NCBI GenBank assembly: GCA_039707465.1
Contig: CM077643.1
Coordinates: forward strand, 247,175,919-247,239,918
Direction of reading: 5' to 3'
Source of the DNA: Rhabdophis nuchalis
Taxonomy: Eukaryota; Chordata; Lepidosauria; Squamata; Natricidae
DNA length: 64,000 bases
Shown here: piece by piece, positions 11,325 to 22,403 of the stretch
How positions within the stretch are numbered: the stretch's first letter is position 1
Layout: each line of letters begins with the position of its first letter
Translations under genes and position numbers: made by a program
The notes under the pieces: model-generated
What the model was told of the DNA's origin: nothing
Database searches by the model: none
Seen by the model: only the letters and a program-made list of their open reading frames with translations

Positions 11325-13578
11325 CAGTTTAATCTATAATCCGAACCAGCTTGCACAGCCCACTGTTATCTTGGATACAATGAGTGCAAGATCCCTGGAA
11401 GCTCTTAAGTTTTTGTTTTAGTACTGCAAACTCCAAATGCCAACTGGTTGATAGTTTGAAGTAAAAAAAAAATGTTAGCATATAAATTTCACTTTAAAAA
11501 GTGCATTAGAAGTCGAATGGTCGTAATGTGCTTGCGGCCATGTACACTGGAATTTAGAAATCTCTTGAGTTAACTAAAAACAAATAAACAAATGTTGCCA
11601 AACTAATTTAGGAATATAGGAAAGCCCAGCATAACAGCCTTGACCAGTTTAATAAAAAGATGGATATAAACTGAATTAGGGAATTAAAAATAAAGTACCA
11701 TATTTTTCGAAATATAAGACGCACATTTTTACCCCCAAAAAGAGGGTAAAAATTTGGGTGCATCATATACTCTGAATGTAGCTCCACCCACCCGCTCTGT
11801 GCGTCGCATTTTTGGGTGATTCCATCTGGCGGGGATCCTCACTTTTACATGGAGCCTGATTCCTGAAGCAGCCCAGGGAATTGCGTTCAAAGCCTTCTCA
11901 ATGAAAGCATTTTCGGGAGGCAGCACCACGATCCCCTCTCGATTCAAAAAAGGGCACATGCATAGGCCAAACAAGTGCATCGTGTTTCAAGTGGCAGGCA
12001 ATTCTAGCACACACTGCCACCTGAAAATGCTTTCATTCCTAGTTCCCCGGTGCACATCACAGAGCCACGTGCCCTCCTCCTCTTCCTCTACAGACTTGTT
12101 TTCTGTTTTCTCTTGGCCATCACCGGCAGCCGGAGGAGGCAGGGAGAAAAGTGAGAGGGCAGCGCGGTCAGGCGAGGGTGCAGGCACGGAGAGGGGGTTT
12201 CCTCGGGCAAGGTTTCCCCTGCAAAGACCAGCCGAGAGATGCAACGAGCTGCCAGACTCTATTAACATGTGCATTTTGCGGTGGGGCATAATTTGGGGGT
12301 GGCAGATGGGCCAGAGAATGGGGTGCCCTGCCCTTGCCTTTAAGTGTCGCTGCCAGCGATCACGTTTTCACGCCCCCTCTCCTGGACAGCAGAGGCAGCA
12401 TGCCGGGCGAAGTTTCTCCTTCCAGGTCTCAGGTCTGGAAGGCGCCTTCACCACCCCTGCCTCAACGAACGAGGGGAGGGGAGAGTCCAGCCTTTCTTTG
12501 CCACTGGAAGGGATGCTGGGCAGCCCATCCTCTGCCCCACCTGCTACCCGCAAATTGTGCCCCACCGCAAAATGCACATCTTAATAGAGTCTGTCAGCTC
12601 CGTTGCATCTCTCGGCTGGTCTTTGCAGAAGAAACCTCGCACGATAAAGAAAAACTTCATGAGAAGTTTTTCTTTACTGTGCAAGATGTTTCCTTGCACA
12701 GAGCGGCTGAGAGAGAGAAATGGTGGAGCTGCCAGACTCAAGTAAGATGCGTGCCCCATCCCCTGCCCTACCTGCCACCCCCAAATTATGCCCGAACACC
12801 TTATGCGAGGTTTCCTTTTCTGCCTGCACGTGGCTCTGCGATGTGCACCGGGGAACTAGGAATGAAAGCATTTTCAGGTGGCAGTGTGTGCTGGAACTGC
12901 CTGCTACCTGAAACACGATGCACTTGTTTGGCCTCTGCATACGCCCTTTTTTGAATCGAGAGGGGATCGTGGTGGTGCCGCCCAAAAATGCTTTCATTGA
13001 GAAGGCTTTGAACGCCATTCCCCAGGCTGCTTCAGGAATCAGGCTCCATGTAAAAGTGAGGATCCCTGCCAGATGGAATCACCCAAAAAAGCGTCACACA
13101 GAGCGGCTGGGTGGAGCTACATTCGGAGTATAAGACACACCCAGATTTTTACCCTCTTTTGGGGGGTAAAAATGTGTGTCTTATATTCCGAAAAATACAG
13201 TACTTTATTTTTAATTCCCTAATTCAGTTTATATCCATCTTTTTATTAAACTGGTCAAAGCTGTTAACGCTGGGCTTTCCTATATTCCTAAATTAGTTTG
13301 GCAACATTTGTTTATTTGTTTTTAGTTAACTCAAGAGGTTTCTAACTTCCAGTGTACATGGCCACAAGCACATTACGACCATTCGACTTCTAATGCACTT
13401 TTTAAAGTGAAATTTATATGCTAACATATATATTTTTTACTCCAAACCATCATCCAGTTGGCATTTGGAGTTTGTAGTAATAAAACAAAAACTTAAGAGC
13501 TTCCAGGGATAACTTGCACTCACTGTATCCAAGATAACAGTGGGCTGTGCAAGCTGGTTCGGATTATAGATTAAACTG
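11325..13578. repeat. 2.25-kb long inverted repeat (giant imperfect palindrome)
   Basis: The left arm starts with CAGTTTAATCTATAATCCG (11325) and the right arm ends with its reverse complement (13578). The arms match nearly throughout, for example TTGGATACAATGAGTGCAAG-type sequence near 11373 against its complement near 13531, and CACTGCCACCTGAAAATGC near 12012 against the complement near 12882. The dyad axis is near 12450, with a partly self-complementary centre at about 12210-12650. A TA-flanked element (11698-13200) forms the core, but the outer ~370 bp of each arm lie outside it. Coding frames here are unsupported. Confidence 0.9.
11698..13200. mobile_element. TA-flanked TATAAGACGCAC element, palindromic copy 3
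   Basis: The ends are CCATATTTTTCGAAA / CCGAAAAATACAG, with TA on each side (11696-11697 and 13201-13202). Each end carries an internal repeat of the terminal motif (TTTTTACCCCCAAAAAGAGG near 11728 and its inverse near 13145). The interior is GC-rich and folds on itself. No transposase recognised. Confidence 0.75.
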
Positions 13579-14954
13579 ATGGATGAATCTTGCTGCAGAT
13601 GGAATGAGGTTTATACTATTTTCCCAGGGGAAAGGAAATGTTTGCACCAATGTATGCATACAGAAAAATATCTGTTGGCAAACTTTAACTTTTCTTTTGT
13701 AAATTGCAATCCTTGAGGAAATGAATTGACATATAATAGATGCTTTGTTTGCCTTTTGAACAATAATGTGAGTTGAAGAAAGATAGAAAAACCATTCCAT
13801 TAATGCATTTGCTTCTAAGCGGGGCTGGGGAACATGTATCTGCCGTATTTTGTTAAACTGCAGCTCCCACCAGGATTTCCAAGAACGAGCAACGAAGTGA
13901 TCTGTAGTTCAGTGACGTCTTAATAGTCCGAGGTTCCATCCCTTATTGTAGAGGCACGTTAAAGAAAGTAAAGTACGAAGCATTTTACTGCTCCTTGATC
14001 TTCTCCAAATGTTGCTTGAGATTGAGGGAGTTCATTAAGCAAAACCCAATGGCACTGAGACTGTTGCAGATTATTGCTTCAAAGCACAGTTTGTCTTTTG
14101 TTTAGTCCTGCGTCGTTTTGTTTCCTCACCATAAGACGGCTATAATAACAATGGTTTTGAACTTCAGCGCTGTTATGCGCAGGTATTTCTGTCTGGCAAT
14201 TGGTGGCTGATTGAATCCAATGTCAAATAGTTCTAAAGACTGAAAGAAGGGTGATTGATTTTGATCATTAAGCTCTGTAAAGGGGGTACTATTAATTTAG
14301 CTGGTGAAAATGTTAAGCACTGGTTGTGACATGTTAGGTTAAAGAGCTACCCGTGATATAAAGCCCTCTTTTCTTTTCTTGGTCCTTGGTTCTGAGTTCC
14401 TTCAAGGTTGCGCCGTCATAAATAAATCAAGCGTGTTTTGGGCACAGTTAGCAGCCTCTGTTGCAAAGGGACATGACTAAAAGGACACCAATGCTTAATC
14501 ATCTCTGATGGGGAAAAGGAGAAAGGGGAGGGAGGCACCACCTCACCCTCCACACCCAAAAGAGGGGTCGTTCATAGGATTATAGAATGCAACTTTCTCT
14601 ACATCTAAGTGCATTAGAGCTGACCTAGGAATAGAGTAATACCTTCTGATTTCTAGTCTTTCTCTTTTGTCTCCTTTACTGTCCAGAACAATAGCAATCT
14701 CCTTTTAAAATGGCAGGGTAAGTTGTCTAGCGGTTCGTTGTTCTTTTATGTCCGGTTAATAATATTGCTGTTACAGAAGATCCAGATCATAACATTAATT
14801 CAGGTCATAGTGTTTTTCAGACAGCTACAATTGTACACAAGATTGTCTCAGGACTTTCTCCTGCGTTTGGCATGTTTTGTGGTGGGTGTTAGCTGGATCA
14901 GTTGGAGTTGCTAGTGTTGCTGGCACTGGAGGGATTTTGGTTATGCCTATAAAG

Positions 14955-15055
14955 CAGAGTTCACAACTTTACAGCTTTAAGAGGTGTGGACTTCCAGCTC
15001 CCAGAATTCCCCAGCTGACTACACAATTTAAAGTTGCCAAGATTGTGAAACACTG
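14955..15055. mobile_element. Palindromic hAT MITE, copy 2 (diverged)
   Basis: CAGAGTTCACAACTTTACAG at the left and AAGATTGTGAAACACTG at the right form degraded inverted ends. The core CTCCCAGAATTCCCCAGCTG is that of the family. Flanks CTATAAAG / CTCTAAAT match at six of eight positions, a worn target duplication. Confidence 0.75.
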
Positions 15056-15471
15056 CTCTAAATAAAAGATTTGTGTTCTAAGTTGCTTTGAATTCTTTTG
15101 TGAAATAGTACAGGCTATACTTTCAGGCTGTGCAGCTTTCAGAATGAACTAGTATGGTTTATTACACTAAGGAAATAGTCTTAAACTGTGGGACTTCTGC
15201 CTTTATTCTTTAGGGTCCTTTGTTTTTATGTACAGTTTTTAGATTTTAATTGTTTGAAGCTTCTTTTGCTGTGATTTTAATATTGTCCACAATTATGGGT
15301 TTTATACTGTGCTTTGTAGTTTGAAGAGAATGTTTTATTTTGTACTCTTAGCTACATACCACAGGCTGGATTTATTCAGAGAAAGCAGGTTATAAATGTT
15401 ATCTATACATAAATACAATGGAAGAACTGTTCCATTGATGAAGGGCTATGTTGATGGCATAACATAATTAA

Positions 15472-15640
15472 GGTGACCAGATTTTAATATTGGTAAAGAG
15501 GGACACCATTGACTGGGGGGGGGGGGGTCAAAAATATTCTGTGGGTGTGGCTTGCTTTGTGGGAGTGGCTTGCTGGCCATGTGACCGGGTGGGAGTGGCT
15601 TGCTGGCCATGTGACCGGATGGGAGTGGTTAATGGTTAGA
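15472..15640 (+). mobile_element. Fragment of GGTGACCAGA element with 30-bp tandem repeats
   Basis: It starts GGTGACCAGATTTTAATA, as does the complete element at 19082-19199. It then carries two and a bit copies of a 30-bp unit (15561, 15591, 15621) reading GGGAGTGGCTTGCTGGCCAT then GTGACCGGGT. No right terminus was found. Confidence 0.5.
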
Positions 15641-16652
15641 AGCAATGGTAAAGCAAGATATCGAATTAAAACCAGAAATATTTTGTATATTTAATTTCAC
15701 ACGTTAGCTGCTGGAATTATGTTTCCACAACAGTGAAAAAACAGAGATATGAAAATGAATACATATTACAATGTGCAGGAATAAATAAAGTGACAATTAA
15801 AATCAAGAAGGCTTTGAATATTTTTTCACGCGGGATTTGTTTTAGCAATTGCTAAGTAACAGAAACAGAAAATAGAAATCCAAAAGTATGAAAGACAACA
15901 CCAATTATGTAAGGAAAGGTCATTAATATGTAAAAGGAAATATTAGTAGTACTTGATCATTATTAATGTGTACAACTGCTGTGGGACATAACACACCCAC
16001 ACAAACTATGACAGTGCCAGGAAAACACCAAAAAATAAGAATCCCCCCTACAAAAGACTAAAAATGAAACCAGTTTTTTCTCCTAACCTAGACAAAGCCA
16101 CTGGAATAAAAACCATCAAGACATTGTGGGAAATTATAAAGGACAGTGCCAGGAAGGTCACAGAACCAGCAACCACCTAAGAATTACCTAGAAAACCAGG
16201 GTGAAACACACTCTTTTTGGCAAAGCTGCCTTGCACCAACCTGGCATGCCCATAGAAAAGCAGCCACTTTGAGACACATAAACCTGGTCTGAACACTTAA
16301 GAGCAACATATTGCATCTCAAAGAAAACATTTGCAAAAAGGAATAACATTACTTGTAGTAAATATATTTTATAAACAATTTAAAAATAAAAATTCCCTAA
16401 TTAAAAAAAATTCTATAAATAAAAAAATCCTTAAAAACCATTGTTAAGTATTCAGCACACAGTAATTTAAAATGACACAATTGCAAGGTATTCTACCAGT
16501 AATAATTTATACTGTAACCATGTCAAGGTATTCCACAGCTTGCTAAATGTCTTTTTTTATTTAAAAAACGGGGTTTTAAAAAAAAAAATCCTTTTAAAAC
16601 AAACATTTCATCATTCATTGATTAGTGTGTTGTCTGAATACAATTTTTTTAG

Positions 16653-16761
16653 TATCATAATAGCTATAGCTTACCACCAAATATGTGTGTATGTGTGTGT
16701 GTCCATGTGTGTGCATGTGTACATTTGGTGGTAAGCTATAACTATTATGATAAAGTGTGTA

Positions 16762-16793
<32 letters not shown>

Positions 16794-16802
16794 CACACTT
16801 TA
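16653..16802. repeat. Two adjacent foldbacks carrying GT and ATAC microsatellites
   Basis: Arm 16653-16686 (TATCATAATAGCTATAGC then TTACCACCAAATATGT) pairs with 16721-16752 around a (GT)n loop. Directly after it, AAAGTGTGTATAC pairs with GTATATACACACTTT-like sequence around a (CATA)n loop. Each microsatellite sits exactly at a hairpin tip. Confidence 0.8.
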
Positions 16803-16934
16803 ACGTTACAACTTAATATTTCTCCTCTTATCACATTTCTCTTCCTAGATTATATAATTTTATACTTTTCCTCCCAATAATAATCTTTGATATGAATAAT
16901 TTTACTTACAACCTCCTTTTAAATGTATACATAT

Positions 16935-17130
16935 AGTTTGCTAAATGTCTATGGAGATTCTCAGCCATCCAAGTCGTGGTTTCCCAAAGGCGCTTTTTTT
17001 TCAAAAGGCAGGTGCTTTTTCACCTGAAGACGAACCGAAGAAGCTCCTTGGGTGAGAAGTGAAACGTCTTCAAGGAAAAACAAAACAAAGCCCAGTTGCC
17101 TTTTAAAAAAAAAAAAAGCACCTTTGGCAT
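16935..17130 (-). mobile_element. Dispersed repeat fragment (CTTCAAGGAAAAACAAA family)
   Basis: Contains TGGAGATTCTCAGCCATCC, GAAACGTCTTCAAGGAAAAA and GCACCTTTGGC blocks. Matching blocks occur at about 30015-30520 and 56470-56700, where another transposon has landed in them. It is probably a degraded transposon or retroelement; class not recognised. Confidence 0.4.
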
Positions 17131-17811
17131 AATCTCGCTTCATTGAGCAGAAACATAATTTACCTTGTCGGGTTCCTCCAGCAATTTGTGGAGTATGGAG
17201 TAGTATCGGACTGAAATTGTTTATACTAGTTGTGATGAAGGGAGAAGTCATTTCTTTATAGACTTCTTTAGTTTGTTCTTACTATACTCTGGTCTTTTCT
17301 TCCTTTTTAAATTTTTCTTTTTCTTTTTTCTTTTCTGCAGTTTTTCTTTTTCTTAGTTTATATTAAATTTTATCTTTTAAATGCTAATATTTAGTAAAAT
17401 TACTATAAAGAACAGTAGAGCCATCACAATGTTGAGAAGTAGTCACTGAACCCATAACACATCTGGATGGTTTGGGATTTTAGGCATTAACAGAACGTTT
17501 GAAACAATAATTGTTCATGGAAGGATTTCTTTGTCTATTTTCCCTCAAATTAATGCATTTATTACTTTGTCAAAGAGTTCAGAGGTTATGGGAGATGTTA
17601 TCCAATAGCGGAGCAGAAAGGTCTCCCAGGATTTTCAGTGAAAATTTTCAGAAATTGCAATTAGGAATAGCAAATTGGCTTTACTTTTTCTTTTTTCATC
17701 AACACTTTCCCCAACAAATTTGATAAGCTGTGCAAACAGGCTATGAAACTGTTTGCCATAGGGGAATGGAGGCTAAAATACAAAGAAATGGTTGCTGGAA
17801 TTGGATATGTC

Positions 17812-18121
17812 TAGAAGGAGTAGGGGTGACATGGTATTAGTATTCCAATATCTCAGGGGCTGCCACAAATAAGACGAAGTCAAGCTATTCTCCAAAGCAC
17901 TTGAAGGCAGGACAAGAAGCAATGGATGGAAACTAATCAAGGACAGAAGCTAAGGAAAAAATTCCTGACAGAACAATTAATCAGTGAAACAACTTGCCTC
18001 CAGAAGTTATGAATGTTCCAACACTGAAAATCTTTAAGAAGAGATTGGACAACCATTTGTCTGAAATGGTATAGGGTTGGACTATAAGACCTTCAAGGTT
18101 CCTTCCAACTCTGTTATTCTG
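17812..18121 (+). mobile_element. CR1 LINE 3' end
   Basis: The run GAAGAGATTGGACAACCATT, GTCTGAAATGGTATAGGG, then CCTTCCAACTCTGTTATTCTG is the typical CR1 3' end in reptiles and birds, finishing in an ATTCTG-type tail. 5'-truncated, no reading frame. Confidence 0.88.
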
Positions 18122-18538
18122 AATATTGAGATTGGCCTTTAGTACATCATACCTCACAATGTACTTGAAGTCATTAGTGCATAGAGGTTTTCTGAGAACT
18201 TTTTTTAAAAAGAGCAAATATGAATATTTGCCCCAGAGAAAAGAGGGCAAAAATCCTCATCTGGCATTGCCACTGTTTTCTCTGCAGATTTTTTATAGCT
18301 TTCTAAAAGTATTCTTGCTTCTCTATCTTTGAGACACACCCCATTAGCTTGTCCTGATGAGATTTTGAGAATCCCATTGTGAGTATCACACAACACCAAT
18401 GCTTATCTTCTACAACCCCCCAAGAATTTAGAATAGGAACATTAATGTGAAATGTACATTCCTCTTTTTTTTTTGTTACAGTAAATATTTAACCCTGGTG
18501 TGAAGTCGTGGCTAGGGGGACGGACGAGACAAGGAAAT

Positions 18539-19068
18539 CCAAAGCAAAGGTGAAGGTGAGGCGGGCTCCCAAAAGTAGCCAAGGGGCTCCATGGGGGAAA
18601 AAAACTTGACTGCCGAGCGATGAACAGATGGGAAGGTTAACAGGTGCGCGCGACGCACCGCGAGCGAAGAGACGGGCGACTTTGCTATGTCATAGCAAAG
18701 TCGCCCGTTTCGGGAAGGTTAACAGGCGCGCGCAACGCACGTCATAGCAAAGTCGCCTGTCTCCTCGCCCGCCGTGAGTTGCGCGCGCCTGTTAACCTTC
18801 CCGAGACGGACGACTTTGCTATGACATAGCAAAATCGCCTGTCTCCTCGCCCGCCGTGCGTTGCACGCGCCTGTTAACCTTCCCGAGACGGGCGACTTTG
18901 CTATGACATAGCAAAGTCACCTGTCTCCTCGCCCGCCGTGAGTTGCGCGCACCTGTTAACCTTCCCATCTGTTGATCGCTCAGCAGTCAAGTTTTTTTTT
19001 CCCACGGAGCCCCTTGGCCACTCCACGCCTTCTTTTGGGAGCCTGCCTCACCTTCGCCTTTGCTTTGG
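18539..19068. repeat. 530-bp GC-rich foldback element
   Basis: CCAAAGCAAAGGTGAAGGTG at the left end matches the reverse complement of CACCTTCGCCTTTGCTTTGG at the right end. Pairing continues inward (GGCTCCCAAAAG, CCAAGGGGCTCC, AACTTGACTGC, GATGGGAAGGTTAACAGGTG). The middle contains dyads of GGCGACTTTGCTATG and its complement, the best a perfect palindrome at 18673-18707. It is CpG-rich in an AT-rich intron. No protein frame is credible. Confidence 0.88.
18741..18970. repeat. 82-bp tandem repeat inside the foldback
   Basis: The marker GTCTCCTCGCCCGCCGTG recurs at 18759, 18841 and 18923, an exact 82-bp period. Each unit holds a GCGCGCCTGTTAACCTTCCC block and a GACTTTGCTATGACATAGC dyad. About 2.7 units are present. 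Confidence 0.92.
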
Positions 19069-19081
19069 ATACTTTGGATAA

Positions 19082-19199
19082 GGTGACCAGATATTAACAT
19101 GTCTTTTAAAAAATTGGGACATTTTAAAGAGCCTGCGGGAGGCGTGACTAATTCTTTGAAAGCGTGATTGTCCCGCCAAAAGTGGGACGTCTGGTCACC
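19082..19199. mobile_element. 118-bp MITE with GGTGACCAGA ends
   Basis: Inverted ends GGTGACCAGAT / GTCTGGTCACC enclose an AT-rich middle with TTAAAAAATTGGGACATTTT. It abuts the foldback that ends at 19068. The target duplication is not clear, so the superfamily is open. Confidence 0.65.
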
Positions 19200-19429
19200 G
19201 TAAACATAATCAGTATGGAGACCTGATTCCTTTGGTAGAAAGTTTGAGGGCTAGAAATTTACCATTAACATTAGACCTCTAGATCCAAAACTTCTTTGCA
19301 TTTCTACCAACCTTCCTTTGGAACAAACTCCTGGACTAGAATAAAAGAAGTACTGTATTTTTCAGAGTATACGACGCACCGGAATATAAGACGCACTCAG
19401 GTTTTGAAGAGGCAATTTTTTTTAAAAAG

Positions 19430-19519
19430 TAGGTAGATAGAGGGATAGAGAGTGAGAGAAAGAGAGAGAAATACAGTAGGTAGGTAAGTAGGTAGGTAGG
19501 TAGGTAGGTAGGTAGGTAG

Positions 19520-19562
<43 letters not shown>

Positions 19563-19756
19563 AGGTAGGTAGGTAGAGGAAGGGAGGGAGGGAGGAAGAG
19601 AGAGAGAGAGAGAGAAATACAGTAGGTAGGTAGGGAGAGAGAGAGAGAGGGTAGGTAGGTAGGTAGAGGAAGGGAGGGAGGGAGAGAGAAAGAGAGAAAT
19701 ACAGTAGATAGGTAGGTAGAGAGAGAGAGTAGGTAGGTAGGTAGGTAGGTAGGTAG
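19430..19756. repeat. TAGG / GA compound microsatellite
   Basis: Blocks of TAGG and GAGA units are punctuated by GAAATACAGTAGG-like motifs, in the same place and order as in the 1600-3086 element. This implies expansion of a microsatellite already present in the ancestral element. Confidence 0.95.
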
Positions 19757-20289
19757 ATGTTTCCAGGTGTATTTACCCATGTGCTGGAGAAGGAAATCAC
19801 TGACCACCTTTGGAACAAATCTTTGTTTCTGCAGGCACAGTACTTGACCAACACAATTCTCATCAATCACTCTAACTAAACAGCTTTCCAAAAGGGGGGA
19901 AAAAAACCTTTTTGCACTTTGCAAACCTCCCCCAAAGGGCCCGTTTTTCACGAAAATGGGCCCATTTTTTTCCAAATAAAAGGCATGAATAGCCTTGGGG
20001 GGGGGGGGCTTGCAGAGTGCTCCGGGGGGGGGCAAAATGAGGAAAAAAGGGCCCATTTTTTCGTGAAAAGGGGCCACTTTTTGGTCAAACAAATTGCTTT
20101 ATGGAGGCTTATAGAGTGCTGCTGGGGGCTGAGGGGGGCAAAAACGCCCTGTTTTTTGCTCATTTCTGCTCTTCCCAGCCCCCAGGAGCTCTCTGGAAGC
20201 CTCCATAAGGGCCATTGGCCATTTTGGTTTCAGGAGGCAAAAAATGCTGTATTCGATGTATAAGATGCATCCAGATTTTCAGCCTCTTT

Positions 20290-20508
20290 ATTTTTTATTT
20301 TTTTTAAAAAAATTAATTTATTTTGAAAAAAAAACCCCACAAATAAGACAGACATATTCAAAAAAGAAAAACATAAAAAGCCATCTTTCGTTACAAATTA
20401 CAAATCATCAAAATTATGTCAATTAATCACAAAATTCCATACAGTTTTTCCATATTAATTTTACAATTATTAATTCCCAGCCTCAATTTAATTAATTGTC
20501 AAAATTAA
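20290..20508 (-). mobile_element. L1-like retroelement tail nested in copy 4
   Basis: AT-rich stretch beginning with T-rich runs (antisense poly-A side), flanked by a perfect 12-bp duplication TTCAGCCTCTTT (20278-20289 and 20509-20520). That duplication size and the poly-A side mark a target-primed retroinsertion. Family assignment to L1 is inferred. Confidence 0.7.
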
Positions 20509-20777
20509 TTCAGCCTCTTTTTAGAGGAAAAAAGGTGCGTCTTATACTCCGAAAAAAACGGTATAGTGCAGAAAATCATCAACTTTGCCCTCTGAAGTTT
20601 TTGAATTCTCACAGTTCTCTCACAGTTCTGGGAAGAATTGGTAATTCTAGGCAATTGTGTCTCAGTCCTGAATATTCCTGTTCCTTATATATGTACTAAT
20701 CCCATACAAATTTAATATGGAGCAAGAGCCATTGGAATCTAATCTGTGGGAGCCAAATGATAGAGATAAATGGGATA

Positions 20778-21060
20778 CAATAGAATAACAGAGTTGGAAG
20801 GGACCTTGGAGGTCTTCTAGTCCAACCCACTGCTCAGGCAGGAAACGCTATACCATTTCAGAAAAATGGTTGTCCAATTTCTTCTTAAAAACCTCCAGTG
20901 CTGGAGCACCCACAACTTCTGGAGGCAAGTTGTTCCACTTATTAATTGTTCTAACTGTCAGGAAATTTCTCCTTAGTTCTAGATTGCTTCTCTCCTTGAT
21001 TAGTTTCCATCCATTGCTTCTTGTCCAACCCTCAGGTGCTTTGGAGAATAGCTTGGATCA
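20778..21060 (-). mobile_element. CR1 LINE 3' end, antisense
   Basis: Reads AGAATAACAGAGTTGGAAGG, GACCTTGGAGGTCTTCTAGT, CCAACCCACTGCTCAGGCAG and TTCTGGAGGCAAGTTGTTCC, the antisense of a reptile CR1 end. It is clearly the same family as 17812-18121 but better preserved. Confidence 0.92.
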
Positions 21061-21692
21061 TTCCAAATATGTGGTTGTATGGTGAATTGTCAAACAATTT
21101 GGCTTTAAATCCTGAATCTAGAATTGTAAAATGAGCTGATATCAAGTCAAATGGAAAGTTATCAAGTATTTTGAAATCCAACTCTGCCCTCTCTCCTACC
21201 TCAATGTCATTTGCTTCCACTTCCTTAAACTGCTACAGGAATTTGCCCCATTTAATGTTTGAGGTCACTGGTAAGGAGCAGTCCAATTGTTATTTCCTTT
21301 TTCTCTGCATGGCTCTGCTTTACAATCTTCCACTCATTATTTCTTTCAAGGAAAAGGCTACTCAGGGGAAGCATCCATCAGAAGTCTTCTATGTAAATTC
21401 ATGTATTTTTGTGTAATTTAACTATTTTCATAAATGTTTTAATTAAGAATTACATGTCTATCAAAATAGTTCATTTTTTAAATAAAAAAGACAACATTAA
21501 ATGTATTTAAAACGTTAAAAAATGTTTTAAAGAAAACTTAGGAGTAAAATTGAAACTAATCAGCCTAATCTTTGGGTCCGTTCATGTCTCATACTTTCTG
21601 TTTATAATTTTAAATGGTAATTTTATTGTACTGTGTTCTTATTTTGTTTACCATCCAAAGTTCCTTCCGATAGACGGGTGGCTATATAAATT

Positions 21693-21766
21693 GGATGATG
21701 GATGGATGGATGGATGGATGGATGGATGGATGGATGGATGGATGGATGGATGGATGGATGGATGGC
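21693..21766. repeat. (GATG)n microsatellite
   Basis: About 18 near-perfect GATG units directly abut the tail side of the antisense SINE at 21767. Confidence 0.97.
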
Positions 21767-21965
21767 AGTAGCACTTATATGCCACTTCACAGTGCTTTTG
21801 CAGCCCTTTCTAAGCAATTTGTAGAATGAGCATATTGCCTCCAACAATATTGGCCCTCATTTTACTGACCTTGGAAGGCTGAGTGAACCTTGAGCTGGTG
21901 AGAATCAAACTCCTGGCAGTTGGTAGAATTAGCTTGCAATACTGCATTCTAATGACTGCACCACG

Positions 21966-21966
<1 letters not shown>
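21767..21966 (-). mobile_element. tRNA-derived squamate SINE, antisense, between two microsatellites
   Basis: Same family as 572-783: TATATGCCACTTCACAGTGC, CCTCATTTTACTGACCTTGG, GGCTGAGTGAACCTTGAGC and AATCAAACTCCTGGCAGTTG. Its tail side abuts (GATG)n and its head abuts (GATA)n. Confidence 0.8.
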
Positions 21967-22170
<204 letters not shown>

Positions 22171-22320
22171 CAATGGATTGACTACCAACTGGGAGACATT
22201 TGTAATACATGGAGAATAATCCCTAAAACTGTCAAAATTTGAAGAGTGTATGTAGCTGAACATAGCTTCCTGTATAAATCTGTTTACTGATGTGCATGCC
22301 TGTATGTCTTATTTCTGCAG

Positions 22321-22403
22321 CAAACATCATGTACCTGGCAAGCCAAGAAATGAGAAGTGTTCTAGAGCGAGACAATTCTACAATAAAGCAGCATTTAAAT
22401 AAG
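22321..22403 (+). CDS. LDAH: LDAH penultimate coding exon
   Basis: LDAH is an alpha/beta-hydrolase-fold protein that associates with lipid droplets and has been linked to cholesterol-ester turnover. This 83-nt exon follows an acceptor ending TTTCTGCAG and is followed by donor GTAGAC. It begins with two bases of a split codon (xCA, phase 1), then encodes NIMYLASQEMRSVLERDN then STIKQHLNK and ends on a codon boundary. As I remember the human protein, the equivalent stretch reads AAYLGGQEMMEVVKRDDETI, a clear match in spacing and identity. The exon reads in frame into 35761. Earlier exons are outside the window. Confidence is high because both splice sites, phase and the downstream exon agree. 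Confidence 0.92.

Larger units (their letters stand above)
19353..20561 (+). mobile_element. TA-flanked TATAAGACGCAC element, copy 4, with L1-like insertion
   Basis: The left end CTGTATTTTTCAGAG follows a TA (19351-19352) and the right end CCGAAAAAAACGG precedes a TA (20562-20563). Next to the left end is GGTTTTGAAGAGGCAA, as in copy 1, followed by a TAGG/GA array. The right half carries AATGCTGTATTCGATGTATA and GGTGCGTCTTATACTCCG. It is interrupted at 20290-20508. Non-autonomous. Confidence 0.8.

Noticed and set aside
11901..12954. Overlapping 133-227 residue frames in the long palindrome
   Set aside because: Frames mirror each other on both strands because of the inverted repeat; none resembles a known protein and codon content is that of GC-rich noncoding DNA.
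18741..18970. 82-bp tandem repeats considered as a CRISPR-like array
   Set aside because: Units are directly tandem with no spacers, inside a vertebrate intron, and form a foldback.
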